NCBI GenBank assembly: GCA_902798915.1
Contig: CADBYM010000002.1
Span: forward strand, 124,001 to 188,000
Length of the DNA: 64,000 nucleotides
Direction: 5' to 3'
Origin: an uncultured Coriobacteriaceae bacterium
Lineage (GTDB): Bacteria > Actinomycetota > Coriobacteriia > Coriobacteriales > Atopobiaceae
A program made the translations under genes and the position numbers. Shown here in pieces: positions 1-9,399 of this stretch. The notes beneath the pieces are model-generated. The model searched no databases, was not told the origin of the DNA, and was given only the letters and a program-made list of their open reading frames with translations. The first letter of the stretch is position 1; the number at the start of each line of letters is the position of its first letter.

Positions 1-2
1 AT

Positions 3-782
3 GCCGTCAAGACGAGCGCCCGACACCTCGACGCTCCGCGACGTCCATGCCGCTGGAACGCGTTGGTCGCCATCGCCACGTCGTGCCTACTTGCCGGGAT
101 GCTCGCGTTTGCAGCCCGGCAGAGCAGGCCTGACCTCATGGGAGCTCGCGAGTGCGTCTACCTCTGGCTCGCCCTCATCGCGTGCATCGTTCCCCTCATG
201 CTCCCCTGCGAGTTCTTCGAGCACGATTGCGAAGGACAGCCCGTTACATCGAGCAGCTCCGCACGCATGCGGGACACATGGCTCCTGGCAAGCGCGACCA
301 TCGTGCTCGTCGCTGGTCTGTGCGTCAACCCATGGCAACGCGGTGCCGACGCCCTGCTCCAAAGCTCGATGCTCCGCGAGGTTGGCCGCATCGCGCAAGA
401 GAATCCCGGCGCCCGGTGGATCGCCGACAACGCAACGCTCGGCCAGGCATGCGTCAGCGTGGGGGCACCCACCATCAACAGCGTCAACGTGTACCCCGAC
501 CTCGAGCGCTGGCATGCGCTCGACCCGAGCGGCACCTACGAGGAAAACTACAACCGCTTTGCTCACATCTCCTTCACGCCCGGAGACGTCACCAGCTTCC
601 AGAATCCGACGCGCGACACGTTGGCCGTCACCATCACTCCCGAAGACGCGCTCAAGCTCGGGGCAACCTACTGGCTCTCGTCAAGCGACCTCGAGGCGTG
701 GAGCACCCAACAGGTGCGCTTCGAGCTGGTCGAGCCTATCGGCGGGTTCAAGCTCTACAGAATTGGGGCCGCAACGGAATAG
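3..782 (+). CDS. C-terminal part of a large polytopic membrane protein (DUF7657-like), cut by window start
   Basis: The frame is open from the first bases of the window, so the start lies outside. About 260 residues remain. Three hydrophobic segments (LVAIATSCLLAGMLAF, YLWLALIACIVPLML, WLLASATIVLVAGLCV) precede an extracytoplasmic domain of about 150 residues containing NSVNVYPDLERWHALDP and YEENYNRFAHI. I associate this ending with large actinobacterial membrane proteins (DUF7657/YfhO-like) near cell-wall glycan genes; that assignment is from memory of the family and moderate at best. No catalytic residue can be named. The stop codon lies inside a hairpin shared with the convergent NifU gene. 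Confidence 0.6.
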   Translation, partial: AVKTSARHLDAPRRPCRWNALVAIATSCLLAGMLAFAARQSRPDLMGARECVYLWLALIACIVPLMLPCEFFEHDCEGQPVTSSSSARMRDTWLLASATIVLVAGLCVNPWQRGADALLQSSMLREVGRIAQENPGARWIADNATLGQACVSVGAPTINSVNVYPDLERWHALDPSGTYEENYNRFAHISFTPGDVTSFQNPTRDTLAVTITPEDALKLGATYWLSSSDLEAWSTQQVRFELVEPIGGFKLYRIGAATE

Positions 783-800
783 ACTCCGTCACGGCCCCAA
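763..800. terminator. Hairpin overlapping a stop codon at a convergent junction
   Basis: TTGGGGCCG (763-771) pairs with CGGCCCCAA (792-800), and inside it ACGGA (774-778) pairs with TCCGT (785-789). A symmetric CA/CA internal loop separates the two stems. It spans the last codons of the upstream gene. No U-tract follows on either strand, so terminator function is inferred from position between convergent genes. Confidence 0.5.
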
Positions 801-841
801 CGACTGGGCGTAACCGTACCGTGTGTCGATTGGGACACCAG

Positions 842-1102
842 TCAGAACACGGCGGGCATCACGCGCTTGACGCCCGGAACATGGTCGCGCAAGATGCGCT
901 CGATACCCTCGCTCATGTCGAACGACGAGAGTGGGCAACCCGCACAGGCGCCTTGCATCTCGAGCGTGACGGTACCGGTCTTGTCATCCACGTCGATAAG
1001 GGCTATGTCGCCACCATCTGCCTGCAAGCTCTGACGAATGACTCCCAGCGTCGCCTCAAGCAGTTCGCGGTTGATGGTCTCGTTCTTCTCTTCCTCGGCC
1101 AT
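842..1102 (-). CDS. NifU C-terminal-domain iron-sulfur scaffold protein
   Basis: The 86-residue product is a stand-alone NifU_C (Nfu-type) domain, a cytoplasmic scaffold or carrier that holds and passes on Fe-S clusters. The diagnostic CAGC motif gives C53 and C56, preceded by the family-typical LQADGGDIALIDVD. The length matches single-domain Nfu proteins. ATG at 1102 is chosen because AGGAGG (1112-1117) sits nine bases upstream; a GTG at 1108 would leave only three. A TATAAT box lies on the minus strand at 1138-1143. No suf or isc genes are adjacent. Confidence 0.9.
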   Translation of the reverse strand: MAEEEKNETINRELLEATLGVIRQSLQADGGDIALIDVDDKTGTVTLEMQGACAGCPLSSFDMSEGIERILRDHVPGVKRVMPAVF

Positions 1103-1244
1103 GGGCACTCCCCTCCTAATTCCTAGTGACCTATGGGATTATAACGAAGCGTGCACACGACGGCGCCGGTTCACGCGTTCTTCAAAGGACCATCCCATGC
1201 GAGAGCAGACTGCCTTCCCTCGGCGAAATCACGGCCAGACCAAT

Positions 1245-3719
1245 TTACCCGATGGGTTGGAGCAGATGGCCGGAGGTTGCGCCGGCAAGTCGCGGCTCAG
1301 GACGTCGGCCTTCTCGCGCGGCCCTGACGGCACATACCACACGTTCGACCGCCCGCGCGACCTCGTCCGGCGCAAGAAGCGTGCCGTCCACACCCAACCG
1401 CACGATTCCGGCACCCAGAAGCTCAGGAATCTGTGGGGTTGCGTCAAGTACGCGGGACGCATAGATGCGCGAACGGCCCTGCAAGTCAGTGCGCACGGCA
1501 AACTGCTCCCCAGCACCGTTGCGCAGGCGAAGGTCTCTGTGACGCAGCGCACAGCGCGCGCAGTCATGGATGCAGCGATCGGCGACCTGCAGCACGCAGT
1601 GCTCGCTGGTCATCGCGCGAACGCGACCGAACACCATGACTCCGAGCGGCAACGTCGCAGCTCGCGCCAAAGCCACGACCTCACCGAGCGATAGCTCCGG
1701 AGAAAGCCATGCCGCACGGGCTCCCGCCTCCTTCAGCATCGCCAGGCATGAGGAGTTGTGCACGGGAATGCAGCCACGCACCTCGGCACGGGCACCTCGC
1801 ACACGCGCCAAGGCAAGCTCCGAGACGTTGCCCACGGCAACGGGTGCCCCCTCCTTCACCCAGCAGTCGAGCCGGTCGTGGTCCACCTCGCGGCACACCT
1901 CATCGAGCAGGGGAATGACGCCTGCGGGCCAGCTGCCCTGTGCCAGCGCTTCGGGCGTCGCATACAACCGCGTGGCCCCGGCCTCGAGCACGGCCCGCGC
2001 ACTCAAGGAGTCTGCCACCAACGCGCACACCTCGACAGGCGACACAGCGGAGACTGCCCCGCACGCGCCATCCCGGCACAACGGAGACTGCTTTCTTTGC
2101 GACGCCTCAGGAAGCGAGCGAGAGGCATACGGAGCAAGAATCGCGCTCTCTAACGCCGCGCACGCCTCGGCCCGCACCTTGTGCACGGCAGAGAAGGCCA
2201 TGCCGCACTCATCGTCAAGCTCCACGTCGTACGAGACCGCCTCGAAGGGCGATCCGCCCATGCGACCCACGTGGGCTACGAGATCCTCGCGCGTCACCGC
2301 GCGCGTCACCGCGCGCTCGACCACAAATCCCTTGGCAGAGGCCGTGGCGACACCGTCCTGCGTGCTGAGGCACACCTCGAAGGGCTCGCCGAGGCGTGCA
2401 CGCACCCGCACCGATACCGCACGCTTGCGAGGAATCTCCCTCTCGGCGGCCGAGGCACCCGCCTTCATGGCCTCCTCGCTTCGAATCACCCGCACCAGCG
2501 ACCCCATCTCGACCGGACGGGCGGTTTTGCACGTTATGACATCGCCGGCACGAGCGTCTTCGGCCGCATGCGACGTGAGGAACTGACTCGGATCGCTCAC
2601 GGGCCGAAGCTCCAGGAGGTCACCCTTCCCAACGGGCTTGTCCAACGCCACGTCGACCTCGGCCACGCGCACCGTCCGCATCCGGTCGCGGCCACCGCGC
2701 GTCCCCCCGCGCCGGACCTTCACGCTGCCGTATGTGCGAGCATCCACGACGAAGCCCACCAGTTCCCCACGATTGTTGGATCGCTCATAGCTCATCATCT
2801 CGTCTCCCGAGGCCGCCCGCAGATACGCGTTCGTGAAGTCGCGATTGAACGAGCGCTTCAGCCGCGTATGGCGTGCTGCCGCGACCTCGTCCGTCGGAGT
2901 ACGACCCGCCGCCACGTCGTCTAGCTGCGCACGATACGTGCCCACCACGGCAAATACGTAGTCCGGTCCCTTGAGTCGGCCCTCGACCTTGAGCGACGCA
3001 ACGCCTGCGTCACGCAGGTCGGGCAGGTCGTCAAAGGTGCACATGTCCTTCGGACACAGCGGACGCCCCCGATCGGGAGAGGAGAGAACCTCACCCCGAT
3101 CATCCACCAACTCATACGGAAGCCGACACGGCTGCGCGCAGGCACCGCGGTTGGCGGAGCGGTCGCCTGCACAGGAACTCATCTGGCATACGCCCGAATA
3201 GCAGAAGCAGATGGCACCGTGCCCAAAGCACTCCAAGTCCACGCCCTCCTCAGCAATGCGACCAATCTCAGCAAGAGACAGCTCGCGCGAGAGGGTCACA
3301 CGGCTGACCCCAAGCTCGCGACACCATGCCACGCCACGCGCGTCATGCACGTTTGCCTGCGTCGACACATGACACTCCACCTGCGGCCACAGGCGTCGAA
3401 TCTCTGTGAGCAGGCCCCAGTCCTGAATGATGAACGCATCCGCCCCCAACGTCCACGCGCGACGGACGAGAGCCAACACGCTCGGCAGCTCGTCTTCGCG
3501 CACCACGACGTTGACGGTCACGTAGACCCGTGCGCCCGCCAGATGTGCGCGGCGGCACGCCTCCCCAAACGTCTGAGCGTCAAAGCTCTGCGCCCCGCGC
3601 CTCGCGTTGAACGTTTGGCCGTAACCGCAATAGATCGCGTCCGCACCCGCTGCGAGCGCCGCATTAAACTCAGCTGGGCCACCCGCAGGAGCCAGCAGCT
3701 CGGGAACGTGCGGCATCAT
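1245..3719 (-). CDS. U32 family peptidase / RlhA-like protein
   Basis: The product has about 824 residues. It starts with LLAPAGG and carries the U32 signature ECFGHGAICFCYSGVC near residues 163-178. A cysteine cluster (C164, C171, C173, C178, C183, C194, C198) is the likely Fe-S ligand set. The size and a second Cys-rich block near the C-terminus (HCVLQVADRCIHDCARC) fit the long U32 type with a DUF3656 middle domain. E. coli RlhA of this type hydroxylates 23S rRNA C2501; others are annotated collagenase-like proteases. Two ATGs overlap at 3719 and 3716, preceded by GGGAGG. The gene lies downstream of tyrS on the same strand. The exact substrate here is not known. Confidence 0.85.
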   Translation of the reverse strand: MMPHVPELLAPAGGPAEFNAALAAGADAIYCGYGQTFNARRGAQSFDAQTFGEACRRAHLAGARVYVTVNVVVREDELPSVLALVRRAWTLGADAFIIQDWGLLTEIRRLWPQVECHVSTQANVHDARGVAWCRELGVSRVTLSRELSLAEIGRIAEEGVDLECFGHGAICFCYSGVCQMSSCAGDRSANRGACAQPCRLPYELVDDRGEVLSSPDRGRPLCPKDMCTFDDLPDLRDAGVASLKVEGRLKGPDYVFAVVGTYRAQLDDVAAGRTPTDEVAAARHTRLKRSFNRDFTNAYLRAASGDEMMSYERSNNRGELVGFVVDARTYGSVKVRRGGTRGGRDRMRTVRVAEVDVALDKPVGKGDLLELRPVSDPSQFLTSHAAEDARAGDVITCKTARPVEMGSLVRVIRSEEAMKAGASAAEREIPRKRAVSVRVRARLGEPFEVCLSTQDGVATASAKGFVVERAVTRAVTREDLVAHVGRMGGSPFEAVSYDVELDDECGMAFSAVHKVRAEACAALESAILAPYASRSLPEASQRKQSPLCRDGACGAVSAVSPVEVCALVADSLSARAVLEAGATRLYATPEALAQGSWPAGVIPLLDEVCREVDHDRLDCWVKEGAPVAVGNVSELALARVRGARAEVRGCIPVHNSSCLAMLKEAGARAAWLSPELSLGEVVALARAATLPLGVMVFGRVRAMTSEHCVLQVADRCIHDCARCALRHRDLRLRNGAGEQFAVRTDLQGRSRIYASRVLDATPQIPELLGAGIVRLGVDGTLLAPDEVARAVERVVCAVRAAREGRRPEPRLAGATSGHLLQPIG

Positions 3720-3750
3720 CCCTACCTCCCATACGGAGCAACTAAGCTGA

Positions 3751-3779
3751 TGGCACAAGGTACCAGGTACCTTGTGCCA
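3751..3779. terminator. 29-base near-perfect palindrome between tyrS and the U32 gene
   Basis: TGGCACAAGGTACC (3751-3764) and GGTACCTTGTGCCA (3766-3779) are perfect inverted repeats around a single base. Read on the minus strand it follows the tyrS stop and precedes the U32 start by about 30 bases. It could end the tyrS transcript or be an operator; no T-run follows. Confidence 0.5.
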
Positions 3780-3807
3780 CCCCATTCGCTCCTTTTGACA
3801 GCCAGCC

Positions 3808-5028
3808 TTAAATGAGTCGAGCAAACTTGCGCTTGCCGTGCTGAATAACCGTACCGGCAACGAGCAGACCGGGATCGACGTTGTACGCCTTGGCGGGAAT
3901 CGTATCGCCGTTGATCTTGACACCACCACCGTCGATGAAGCGGCGCGCCTCTCCTACGGACTGGGCAAGCTTAAGATCCACCATGAGCTTGGCCAGGTAT
4001 ACCTTCCCTTGGTCGTTGACGGTCACGACATCGGCCGCACAGAACTCGGGCACGTCGTCAGGAATCTCGGCACGCTTGAACTGGGCGTCAAACGCCGCAG
4101 ACGCCTTGGCACCCGCCCCCTCGCCGTGGTACAGGTCGACGATGTTCGCGGCAAGTTGGCGTTTACGCGCATAGGGATCTGCGGTGCCTGCCTTAAACTC
4201 GGCCTCAATGGCATCAATCTCGTCAATGGAGAGGGTCGAGCACAGGCGGAAGTACAGCGGCACGATCTCGTCGGCGATGGACATGAGCTTGCCGTACATG
4301 TCGTTGGGCTCATCAGTCAGACCGACGTAGTTGCCGTAGCTCTTGCTCATCTTCTTGTGGCCGTCGAGGCCGACGAGCAGCGGCACGGTAAGGGCAACCT
4401 GCGGCTCCATGCCCTCGGCACGCATGAGGTCGCGACCGGCGAGCAGGTTGAAGATCTGGTCGTTGCCACCCATCTCGAGGTCGGCGCCTATCACCACCGA
4501 ATCGTACGCCTGCAACACGGGGTAGATGAACTCGTGCAGGGCTATGGACTGCTGACTGGCGTAGCGATTGTGGAAGTCCTCGCGCTCGAGGATGCGCGCC
4601 ACGTTGAACTGCGACATGAGGTGCAGCATCTTCTGCAGGTCGAGCGGCTTGAGCCAGTCGCCGTTATGCACGATGGTCGTCTTCTCGGGGTCGAGAACCT
4701 TGATGGCCTGCTCCACATAGGTCTTGGCGTTGGCCTCGACCTGCTCCTCAGTAAGCGGGGGACGGGTGCTGTCACGACCGGACGGGTCACCGATGAGCGC
4801 CGTGCCGTTGCCGATGATGAGCGTCACTCGATGGCCCAGGTCCTGGAACTGCCGCATCTTGCGCAACGGCACCGCATGTCCCAAGTGCAAGTCTGGACTC
4901 GTGGGATCAACGCCCAGCTTGATGTTGAGGGGCGTGCCCTTCTCTAGCTTCTTCTTTAGCTCGTCAAGAGGCACGATCTGCATCGTCCCCGACGTGATTA
5001 CCTTCAACTGCTCTTCAACTGGCAGCAA
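3808..5028 (-). CDS. tyrS: Tyrosine--tRNA ligase
   Basis: TyrRS charges tRNA-Tyr. The class I signatures are visible: HLGH at residues 48-51 and KMSKS at 226-230, with the tyrosine-pocket region VVIGADLEMGGNDQ between them. The C-terminal ~65 residues (ARRFIDGGGVKINGD) form an S4 RNA-binding domain. Length is about 406 residues. A TTG at 5028 is chosen as start because GGAGGG lies eight bases upstream and the resulting N-terminus (LPVEEQLKVI) matches the family; longer in-frame extensions lack this. No T-box leader could be recognised in the roughly 200-base upstream gap. Confidence 0.93.
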   Translation of the reverse strand: MLPVEEQLKVITSGTMQIVPLDELKKKLEKGTPLNIKLGVDPTSPDLHLGHAVPLRKMRQFQDLGHRVTLIIGNGTALIGDPSGRDSTRPPLTEEQVEANAKTYVEQAIKVLDPEKTTIVHNGDWLKPLDLQKMLHLMSQFNVARILEREDFHNRYASQQSIALHEFIYPVLQAYDSVVIGADLEMGGNDQIFNLLAGRDLMRAEGMEPQVALTVPLLVGLDGHKKMSKSYGNYVGLTDEPNDMYGKLMSIADEIVPLYFRLCSTLSIDEIDAIEAEFKAGTADPYARKRQLAANIVDLYHGEGAGAKASAAFDAQFKRAEIPDDVPEFCAADVVTVNDQGKVYLAKLMVDLKLAQSVGEARRFIDGGGVKINGDTIPAKAYNVDPGLLVAGTVIQHGKRKFARLI

Positions 5029-5104
5029 CGCTCTGCCCTCCAATAGAATCGGTTTCCTCGCGAACTGCCTACGGCAGCCACACGTTGCGATAGCATACCA
5101 GAGT

Positions 5105-5150
5105 AACAGAATTGAGCGCCTCGATGGGCGCTTAAACAGAGTTGAGCGCC
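5105..5150. repeat. Direct repeat between divergent tyrS and PBP genes
   Basis: AACAGAATTGAGCGCC (5105-5120) and AACAGAGTTGAGCGCC (5135-5150) differ at one base and are exactly 30 bases apart, about three helical turns. They lie in the divergent promoter region. A repressor or activator site is an inference. A partly overlapping GGGCGCT/AGCGCCC inverted repeat is also present. Confidence 0.4.
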
Positions 5151-5205
5151 CTGTAGAACGCTTCCACATGTTTATTTGAACGCTATTGCGGCACGCCGCT
5201 GCATG

Positions 5206-5211
5206 TATAAT
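5206..5211 (+). promoter_or_regulatory. -10 box for the penicillin-binding protein gene
   Basis: A consensus TATAAT lies 29 bases before the ATG at 5241. The only TTGAAC (5176-5181) is 24 bases upstream, too far for a normal -35, so the -35 element is unclear. A strong AAGGAGG ribosome site follows at about 5229. Confidence 0.45.
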
Positions 5212-5240
5212 GGAAAGCACTGCAAAAAAGGAGGAACCTC

Positions 5241-7487
5241 ATGGGCGCTCGCACTCGCAAGGCACGCAGGCATTCTCGCACCCACATCATTGGTTTTGGC
5301 TTCGCAGGCGTGCTCGGATTCATAGCATTGCTCTCCATCGCTCTTGCCGTCTCGGCTGGCGCGTTAGTCAACTCTTGGCTACTCAATCTGCCCGACTACG
5401 AGGCGACGGACGCCTACCTCGTGGCGGAGCCCACGCAGGTGTTCGACGCAGACAACAACGTCATCGCCGAATACTACCTCCAGAACCGTCGTGTCGTGGG
5501 CAAGGACGAGGTCTCCCCCTACGTCCTCATGGGCACGGTCGACACCGAGGACATCCGCTTCTATCAGCACAACGGCATCGACCCGCAGGGCATCGCCCGT
5601 GCCGTCCTCGTGCAGTTCACCGGCGGCTCCGAGGGTGCCTCCACGATTACCCAGCAGCTCGTGCGCAACACCGTGCTCTCGGACGAGCAGTTCGAGCAGA
5701 CGCTCAAGCGCAAGGTCCGCGAGGCCTACATTGCCATCCAGATGGAAAAGAAGTACTCCAAGGACCAGATCCTCATGATGTACATCAACACCATCTACTA
5801 CGGCCACGCCGCCTATGGCATCCAAGCCGCCTCCATCACGTACTTCAACAAGGACGCAAAGAACCTCACCCTCGCAGAGGCCGCGCTCCTCGCCGGACTT
5901 CCCCAGTCGCCATCCTACTACGACCCCACCAAGAACCCCGAGGCCGCCATCACGCGTCGCAACCTCGTACTCGATCGCATGCTGAGCGCAGGCGACATCA
6001 CTCAGGAGGAGCACGACGCGGCACAGGCTGAGCCGCTCACCCTCAATGAGGGCAAGGTCATGGAGGAGCAGGGCGTCTATCCGTACTTCACGGACTATGT
6101 GAAGCAGCTTCTGCTCGACACCTTCGACCAAGACCAGGTCTTCCAGGGCGGCCTGAAGGTATACACCACCATCGAGCCCGATTCCCAAGCGAAGGCAGAG
6201 GCGGCCGTCCTTGGGCGTCTTGAGGAATACGGCAATCCCCAGCTCGAGGCTGCGCTTGTCGCCATCGAGCCCGACACCGGCAACATCGTCGCCATGGTCG
6301 GTGGACGCGACTACAACGTGGACCAGTTCAACCTCGCCACGCAAGCCAACCGTCAGCCGGGTTCCAGCTTCAAGCCCATCACGCTTGCGGCATCGATGAG
6401 CGAGGGCATGAATCCCAACATCCTGATCAACTGCGATTCCCCCATTCAGGTTACCCCCACTTGGAAGGTGCAGAACTACGGCAACATAAGTTACGGCACG
6501 CTAAACTTGCAGGATGCGACTGCGGTTTCGTCCAACACCGGCTATGTGCAAGTCGCTCAGGCCATCACGCCCGACAAGGTCGTCGAGTACGCAGGCAAGC
6601 TGGGCATCAACACCGGACTGCTCCAACCGACCCTCTCCATCACGCTCGGCACCTACGGCGTACCACCCGTGCAGATGGCCGAGGCCTACGCCACACTGGC
6701 CACGGGCGGCATCCACCGCGACTCGGTTGCCATCCTGCGCATCGAGGACCGCAACGGCAACGTCGTGTACGAGCATCAAAACGCCGAGGAGCGTGCGCTC
6801 GATCCCGCCATCGCTCAGGCAGAGACCGAGGTCCTAGAGACCGTCATCACCTCTCCCCAAGGCACCGCGCACGCCATGCAGGGGATGCTTACCATCGACC
6901 AGCCTGTCGCTGGCAAGACCGGAACCACGGAAGAGTATCGCGACCTGTGGTTCTGCGGGTACACGCCACAGCTTTCCGTCTCCATCTGGTGCGGATACCG
7001 GACGGACGAGCCCGTCTACATCAACCGCGCAGTCGCCCACCCCGACGGCACCGCTTGCCCCATCTTCGCCTCATTCGTCAATGCGATGCTTGAGAACACC
7101 GACCGCATGGAGTTCCCCACCGCGAGCGAGGCGCCCAACTACAAGGACAACTCCGAGTGGACGTTCTCCAACACCGACGGCAGCATTAGCGCACAGGAGA
7201 ACGGCACGAGCAATCTTCTCGGCTACAACAACAACGACTGGAACAACTACAACAACTGGAACAACTACAACAACTGGAATTACTATGACGACACCTATGG
7301 CTATGGCTACGACTATGGTTACGGTTACGGCACGGGAACAGGAACGGGGTCGGGAACGGGCACGGGGTCGGGGACGGGCAGCGGCTCGGGGACCGGCAGT
7401 GGTTCGAGCTCGAGCTATGGCACCGACGGCTATGGCGGCACCTACGGCGTAGACTACGACGCCTATGGGTATTACGGTACCTACTAG
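5241..7487 (+). CDS. Class A penicillin-binding protein (GT51 transglycosylase and transpeptidase)
   Basis: This bifunctional enzyme polymerises and cross-links peptidoglycan outside the membrane. A short basic tail and one membrane helix (residues about 17-45) precede the GT51 domain with EDIRFYQHNGID (E103) and GASTITQQ (132-139). The transpeptidase domain has SSFK (S375 nucleophile), SSN (430-432) and KTGT (559-562). Length is 748 residues. The last ~100 residues are low complexity: first Asn/Trp/Tyr repeats, then Gly/Thr/Ser repeats, then Tyr/Gly. Such a tail is common in Gram-positive PBP1a/PBP1 but its composition here is extreme. The ATG has a near-consensus AAGGAGG. Confidence 0.95.
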   Translation: MGARTRKARRHSRTHIIGFGFAGVLGFIALLSIALAVSAGALVNSWLLNLPDYEATDAYLVAEPTQVFDADNNVIAEYYLQNRRVVGKDEVSPYVLMGTVDTEDIRFYQHNGIDPQGIARAVLVQFTGGSEGASTITQQLVRNTVLSDEQFEQTLKRKVREAYIAIQMEKKYSKDQILMMYINTIYYGHAAYGIQAASITYFNKDAKNLTLAEAALLAGLPQSPSYYDPTKNPEAAITRRNLVLDRMLSAGDITQEEHDAAQAEPLTLNEGKVMEEQGVYPYFTDYVKQLLLDTFDQDQVFQGGLKVYTTIEPDSQAKAEAAVLGRLEEYGNPQLEAALVAIEPDTGNIVAMVGGRDYNVDQFNLATQANRQPGSSFKPITLAASMSEGMNPNILINCDSPIQVTPTWKVQNYGNISYGTLNLQDATAVSSNTGYVQVAQAITPDKVVEYAGKLGINTGLLQPTLSITLGTYGVPPVQMAEAYATLATGGIHRDSVAILRIEDRNGNVVYEHQNAEERALDPAIAQAETEVLETVITSPQGTAHAMQGMLTIDQPVAGKTGTTEEYRDLWFCGYTPQLSVSIWCGYRTDEPVYINRAVAHPDGTACPIFASFVNAMLENTDRMEFPTASEAPNYKDNSEWTFSNTDGSISAQENGTSNLLGYNNNDWNNYNNWNNYNNWNYYDDTYGYGYDYGYGYGTGTGTGSGTGTGSGTGSGSGTGSGSSSSYGTDGYGGTYGVDYDAYGYYGTY

Positions 7488-7535
7488 ACTTGCTCGGCGC
7501 ACATTTAGCAACTTAATTCCAATTCTTTGCTATGG

Positions 7536-7570
7536 TTTGGGGTGACCCTCGAAGAGCGGGTCACCCCAAA
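7536..7570 (+). terminator. 13-bp hairpin between PBP gene and ChW/transglutaminase gene
   Basis: TTTGGGGTGACCC (7536-7548) pairs perfectly with GGGTCACCCCAAA (7558-7570) around a nine-base loop. The extended -10-like TGCTATGGT (7528-7536) just before it means it could instead sit in the 5' leader of the next gene, whose RBS follows 15 bases later. Confidence 0.55.
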
Positions 7571-7597
7571 TGCATTCTTCGAGCAAAGGAGCAGTAC

Positions 7598-9328
7598 ATG
7601 AGAAACCGTCTCGTAAGGGCATGCGCTATTGCGCTGTCGCTACCGCTCGCTCTTGGCGGCGTACCGACCAAGGCGTTTGCAACGCTAGCGGATTCAGACG
7701 AGCCCATCACCATTGAGGAGGACGGAGTATCAAACTCTGACGCTGATGACGCCGTCGCCCTCGAGGATGAGCCCACATCTGAGCCTGAACGCTTGTCGGA
7801 TGACGGGCCGGGGACGGAACTCCAAACGGAATCCGAACTTCTCGCGGAGCCCGAACTTCAGATTGAGCCTGAACTCCAAGCCGCGCCCAACACCGCGCCC
7901 GTTGACGAGTCCTCCCCTCTAGAGGACGTAATCGCAGTCGAGGCAGAGGAGAGTGCATCGGAGGCAGTACCCTCCGTGGAAGCCATCGAAGGTATCGATG
8001 ACGCAGCGGGGCTTTCCGCACAAGCGGAGACGCGCAATATTGCGCAGGCGAAGGCCAGCATTGCCGCACAGGCATACACGGGTAAGCGACTCAAACCCAC
8101 ACCCACCGTCAAGTGGGGTGCCACCACATTAAGGAAGGGCACCGACTACCGAATCACTTCCTACGGTACGAACGTGGAGAACGGCAAGAAGGGTAACTGG
8201 GTCAAGATCAAGGGCATCGGGCAGTACACTGGTACGAAGACCATATCCTTCAACATAAAGCGTCCCAACGTCCTCTATCGCGTACATCGGCAAACCTACG
8301 GATGGGAGGCAGGCTGGCGGAGCAACGGAAAGCAGAGCGGCACCACCGGCCAGAGCAAACGCCTCGAGGGGATATACATCAAGGTGAACAACTCACCCGT
8401 TTCTGGGTCAATCGCATATCGTACGCACGTGCAAAAGATAGGTTGGCAGGCGTGGAAGGATGCCGGCAAGATGGCGGGCACCTCCGGCAAGGCCCTACGT
8501 CTGGAGGCCATTCAGATCAAGCTCACCGGCAAGTTGGCAAAGAAGTATGACGTCTGGTACCGCGTCCATGCCCAGCACTTCGGTTGGATGGGTTGGGCAA
8601 AGAACGGCGCCTCTGCAGGCAGCGAAGGGTACGCCTACCGCCTCGAGTCAATCCAAATCGTAATCCAACCAAAGGGCAGTCCCAAGCCGGGAATCCAAAT
8701 GGAGGGGGCGTCAACAACCGCACCCGCAACCGTCATGTGGTGCATACCAATGCGCGAATACTATACGTATTTGCAGCAACTGTTTGAGAATCGCATCGCA
8801 TTCATACGCCATCCCACACGCAACTACAAGACGCTCGCAAGCCTTGGCATCAACGAGACCGATGACATCAACGCATGGGTTGATTCAGAGCTCTACAACT
8901 TTGAAGAGGGACTCATCGAGACTCGCCAAAAGATGAGCAAGCTGAAGACGCCTGTAGACAAGGCGATATATGTTTGCTCCTACGTTACAAGCAGATTTCC
9001 GTACAGCGGTGATGCAAGCAGCCTAAGTGCGCTCGCCCAGACAAAGACCGGCGACTGCTGGGCACTCTCCGCAATCACCCAAGCCATGCTGCGCAAGCTC
9101 GGCGTCATGCAGACGTGGCTGTGCGTTCCGGGCAGGCCCATCGCCCACTCAGGAAACACGCCCGTACAGAATGACGCATACAACAACTCCAATCATCGCA
9201 CCGTCATCATGAAGATCGGCAAGGCTTACTACGACGTCGACGCTACCATCAACCAGGTCGAGCAGATCAGCACCTCCTACGCAAACTACCTTCTTGGCAA
9301 GTCCGACAGCTACTCAAGCTTCGTCTAG
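7598..9328 (+). CDS. Secreted ChW-repeat protein with transglutaminase-like protease domain
   Basis: The 576-residue product starts with a signal peptide (MRNRLVRACAIALSLPLALGG, cleavage near AFA). Next come an acidic stretch to about residue 150, a GTDY-type Ig-like module (YTGKRLKPTPTVKWG...), three ChW repeats (from about residue 225, hallmark YGW/GW...SG), and a transglutaminase-fold domain with a plausible triad C487 (GDCWALSA), H533 (NHRTV) and D548 (DVDAT). ChW repeats are thought to bind surface glycans. The start is ATG with AAAGGAG upstream; an in-frame upstream start would destroy the signal peptide. Substrate is unknown: peptide cleavage or cross-linking at the cell surface is inferred. 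Confidence 0.85.
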   Translation: MRNRLVRACAIALSLPLALGGVPTKAFATLADSDEPITIEEDGVSNSDADDAVALEDEPTSEPERLSDDGPGTELQTESELLAEPELQIEPELQAAPNTAPVDESSPLEDVIAVEAEESASEAVPSVEAIEGIDDAAGLSAQAETRNIAQAKASIAAQAYTGKRLKPTPTVKWGATTLRKGTDYRITSYGTNVENGKKGNWVKIKGIGQYTGTKTISFNIKRPNVLYRVHRQTYGWEAGWRSNGKQSGTTGQSKRLEGIYIKVNNSPVSGSIAYRTHVQKIGWQAWKDAGKMAGTSGKALRLEAIQIKLTGKLAKKYDVWYRVHAQHFGWMGWAKNGASAGSEGYAYRLESIQIVIQPKGSPKPGIQMEGASTTAPATVMWCIPMREYYTYLQQLFENRIAFIRHPTRNYKTLASLGINETDDINAWVDSELYNFEEGLIETRQKMSKLKTPVDKAIYVCSYVTSRFPYSGDASSLSALAQTKTGDCWALSAITQAMLRKLGVMQTWLCVPGRPIAHSGNTPVQNDAYNNSNHRTVIMKIGKAYYDVDATINQVEQISTSYANYLLGKSDSYSSFV

Positions 9329-9339
9329 CGCATCGTCTC

Positions 9340-9377
9340 GTAGGGAACAGGTGCCCGACCGGCCGCCTGTTCCCTAC
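9340..9377. terminator. Hairpin at convergent junction with argR
   Basis: GTAGGGAACAGG (9340-9351) pairs perfectly with CCTGTTCCCTAC (9366-9377) around a 14-base loop. It lies 12 bases after one stop and 23 bases from the argR stop, so it can serve both strands. There is no U-tract. Confidence 0.6.
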
Positions 9378-9399
9378 ACCACCTTCGTGGCTCACCCTG

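Noticed and set aside
5029..5175. T-box leader for tyrS
   Set aside because: No T-box core sequence or terminator/antiterminator pair could be found in this short region.
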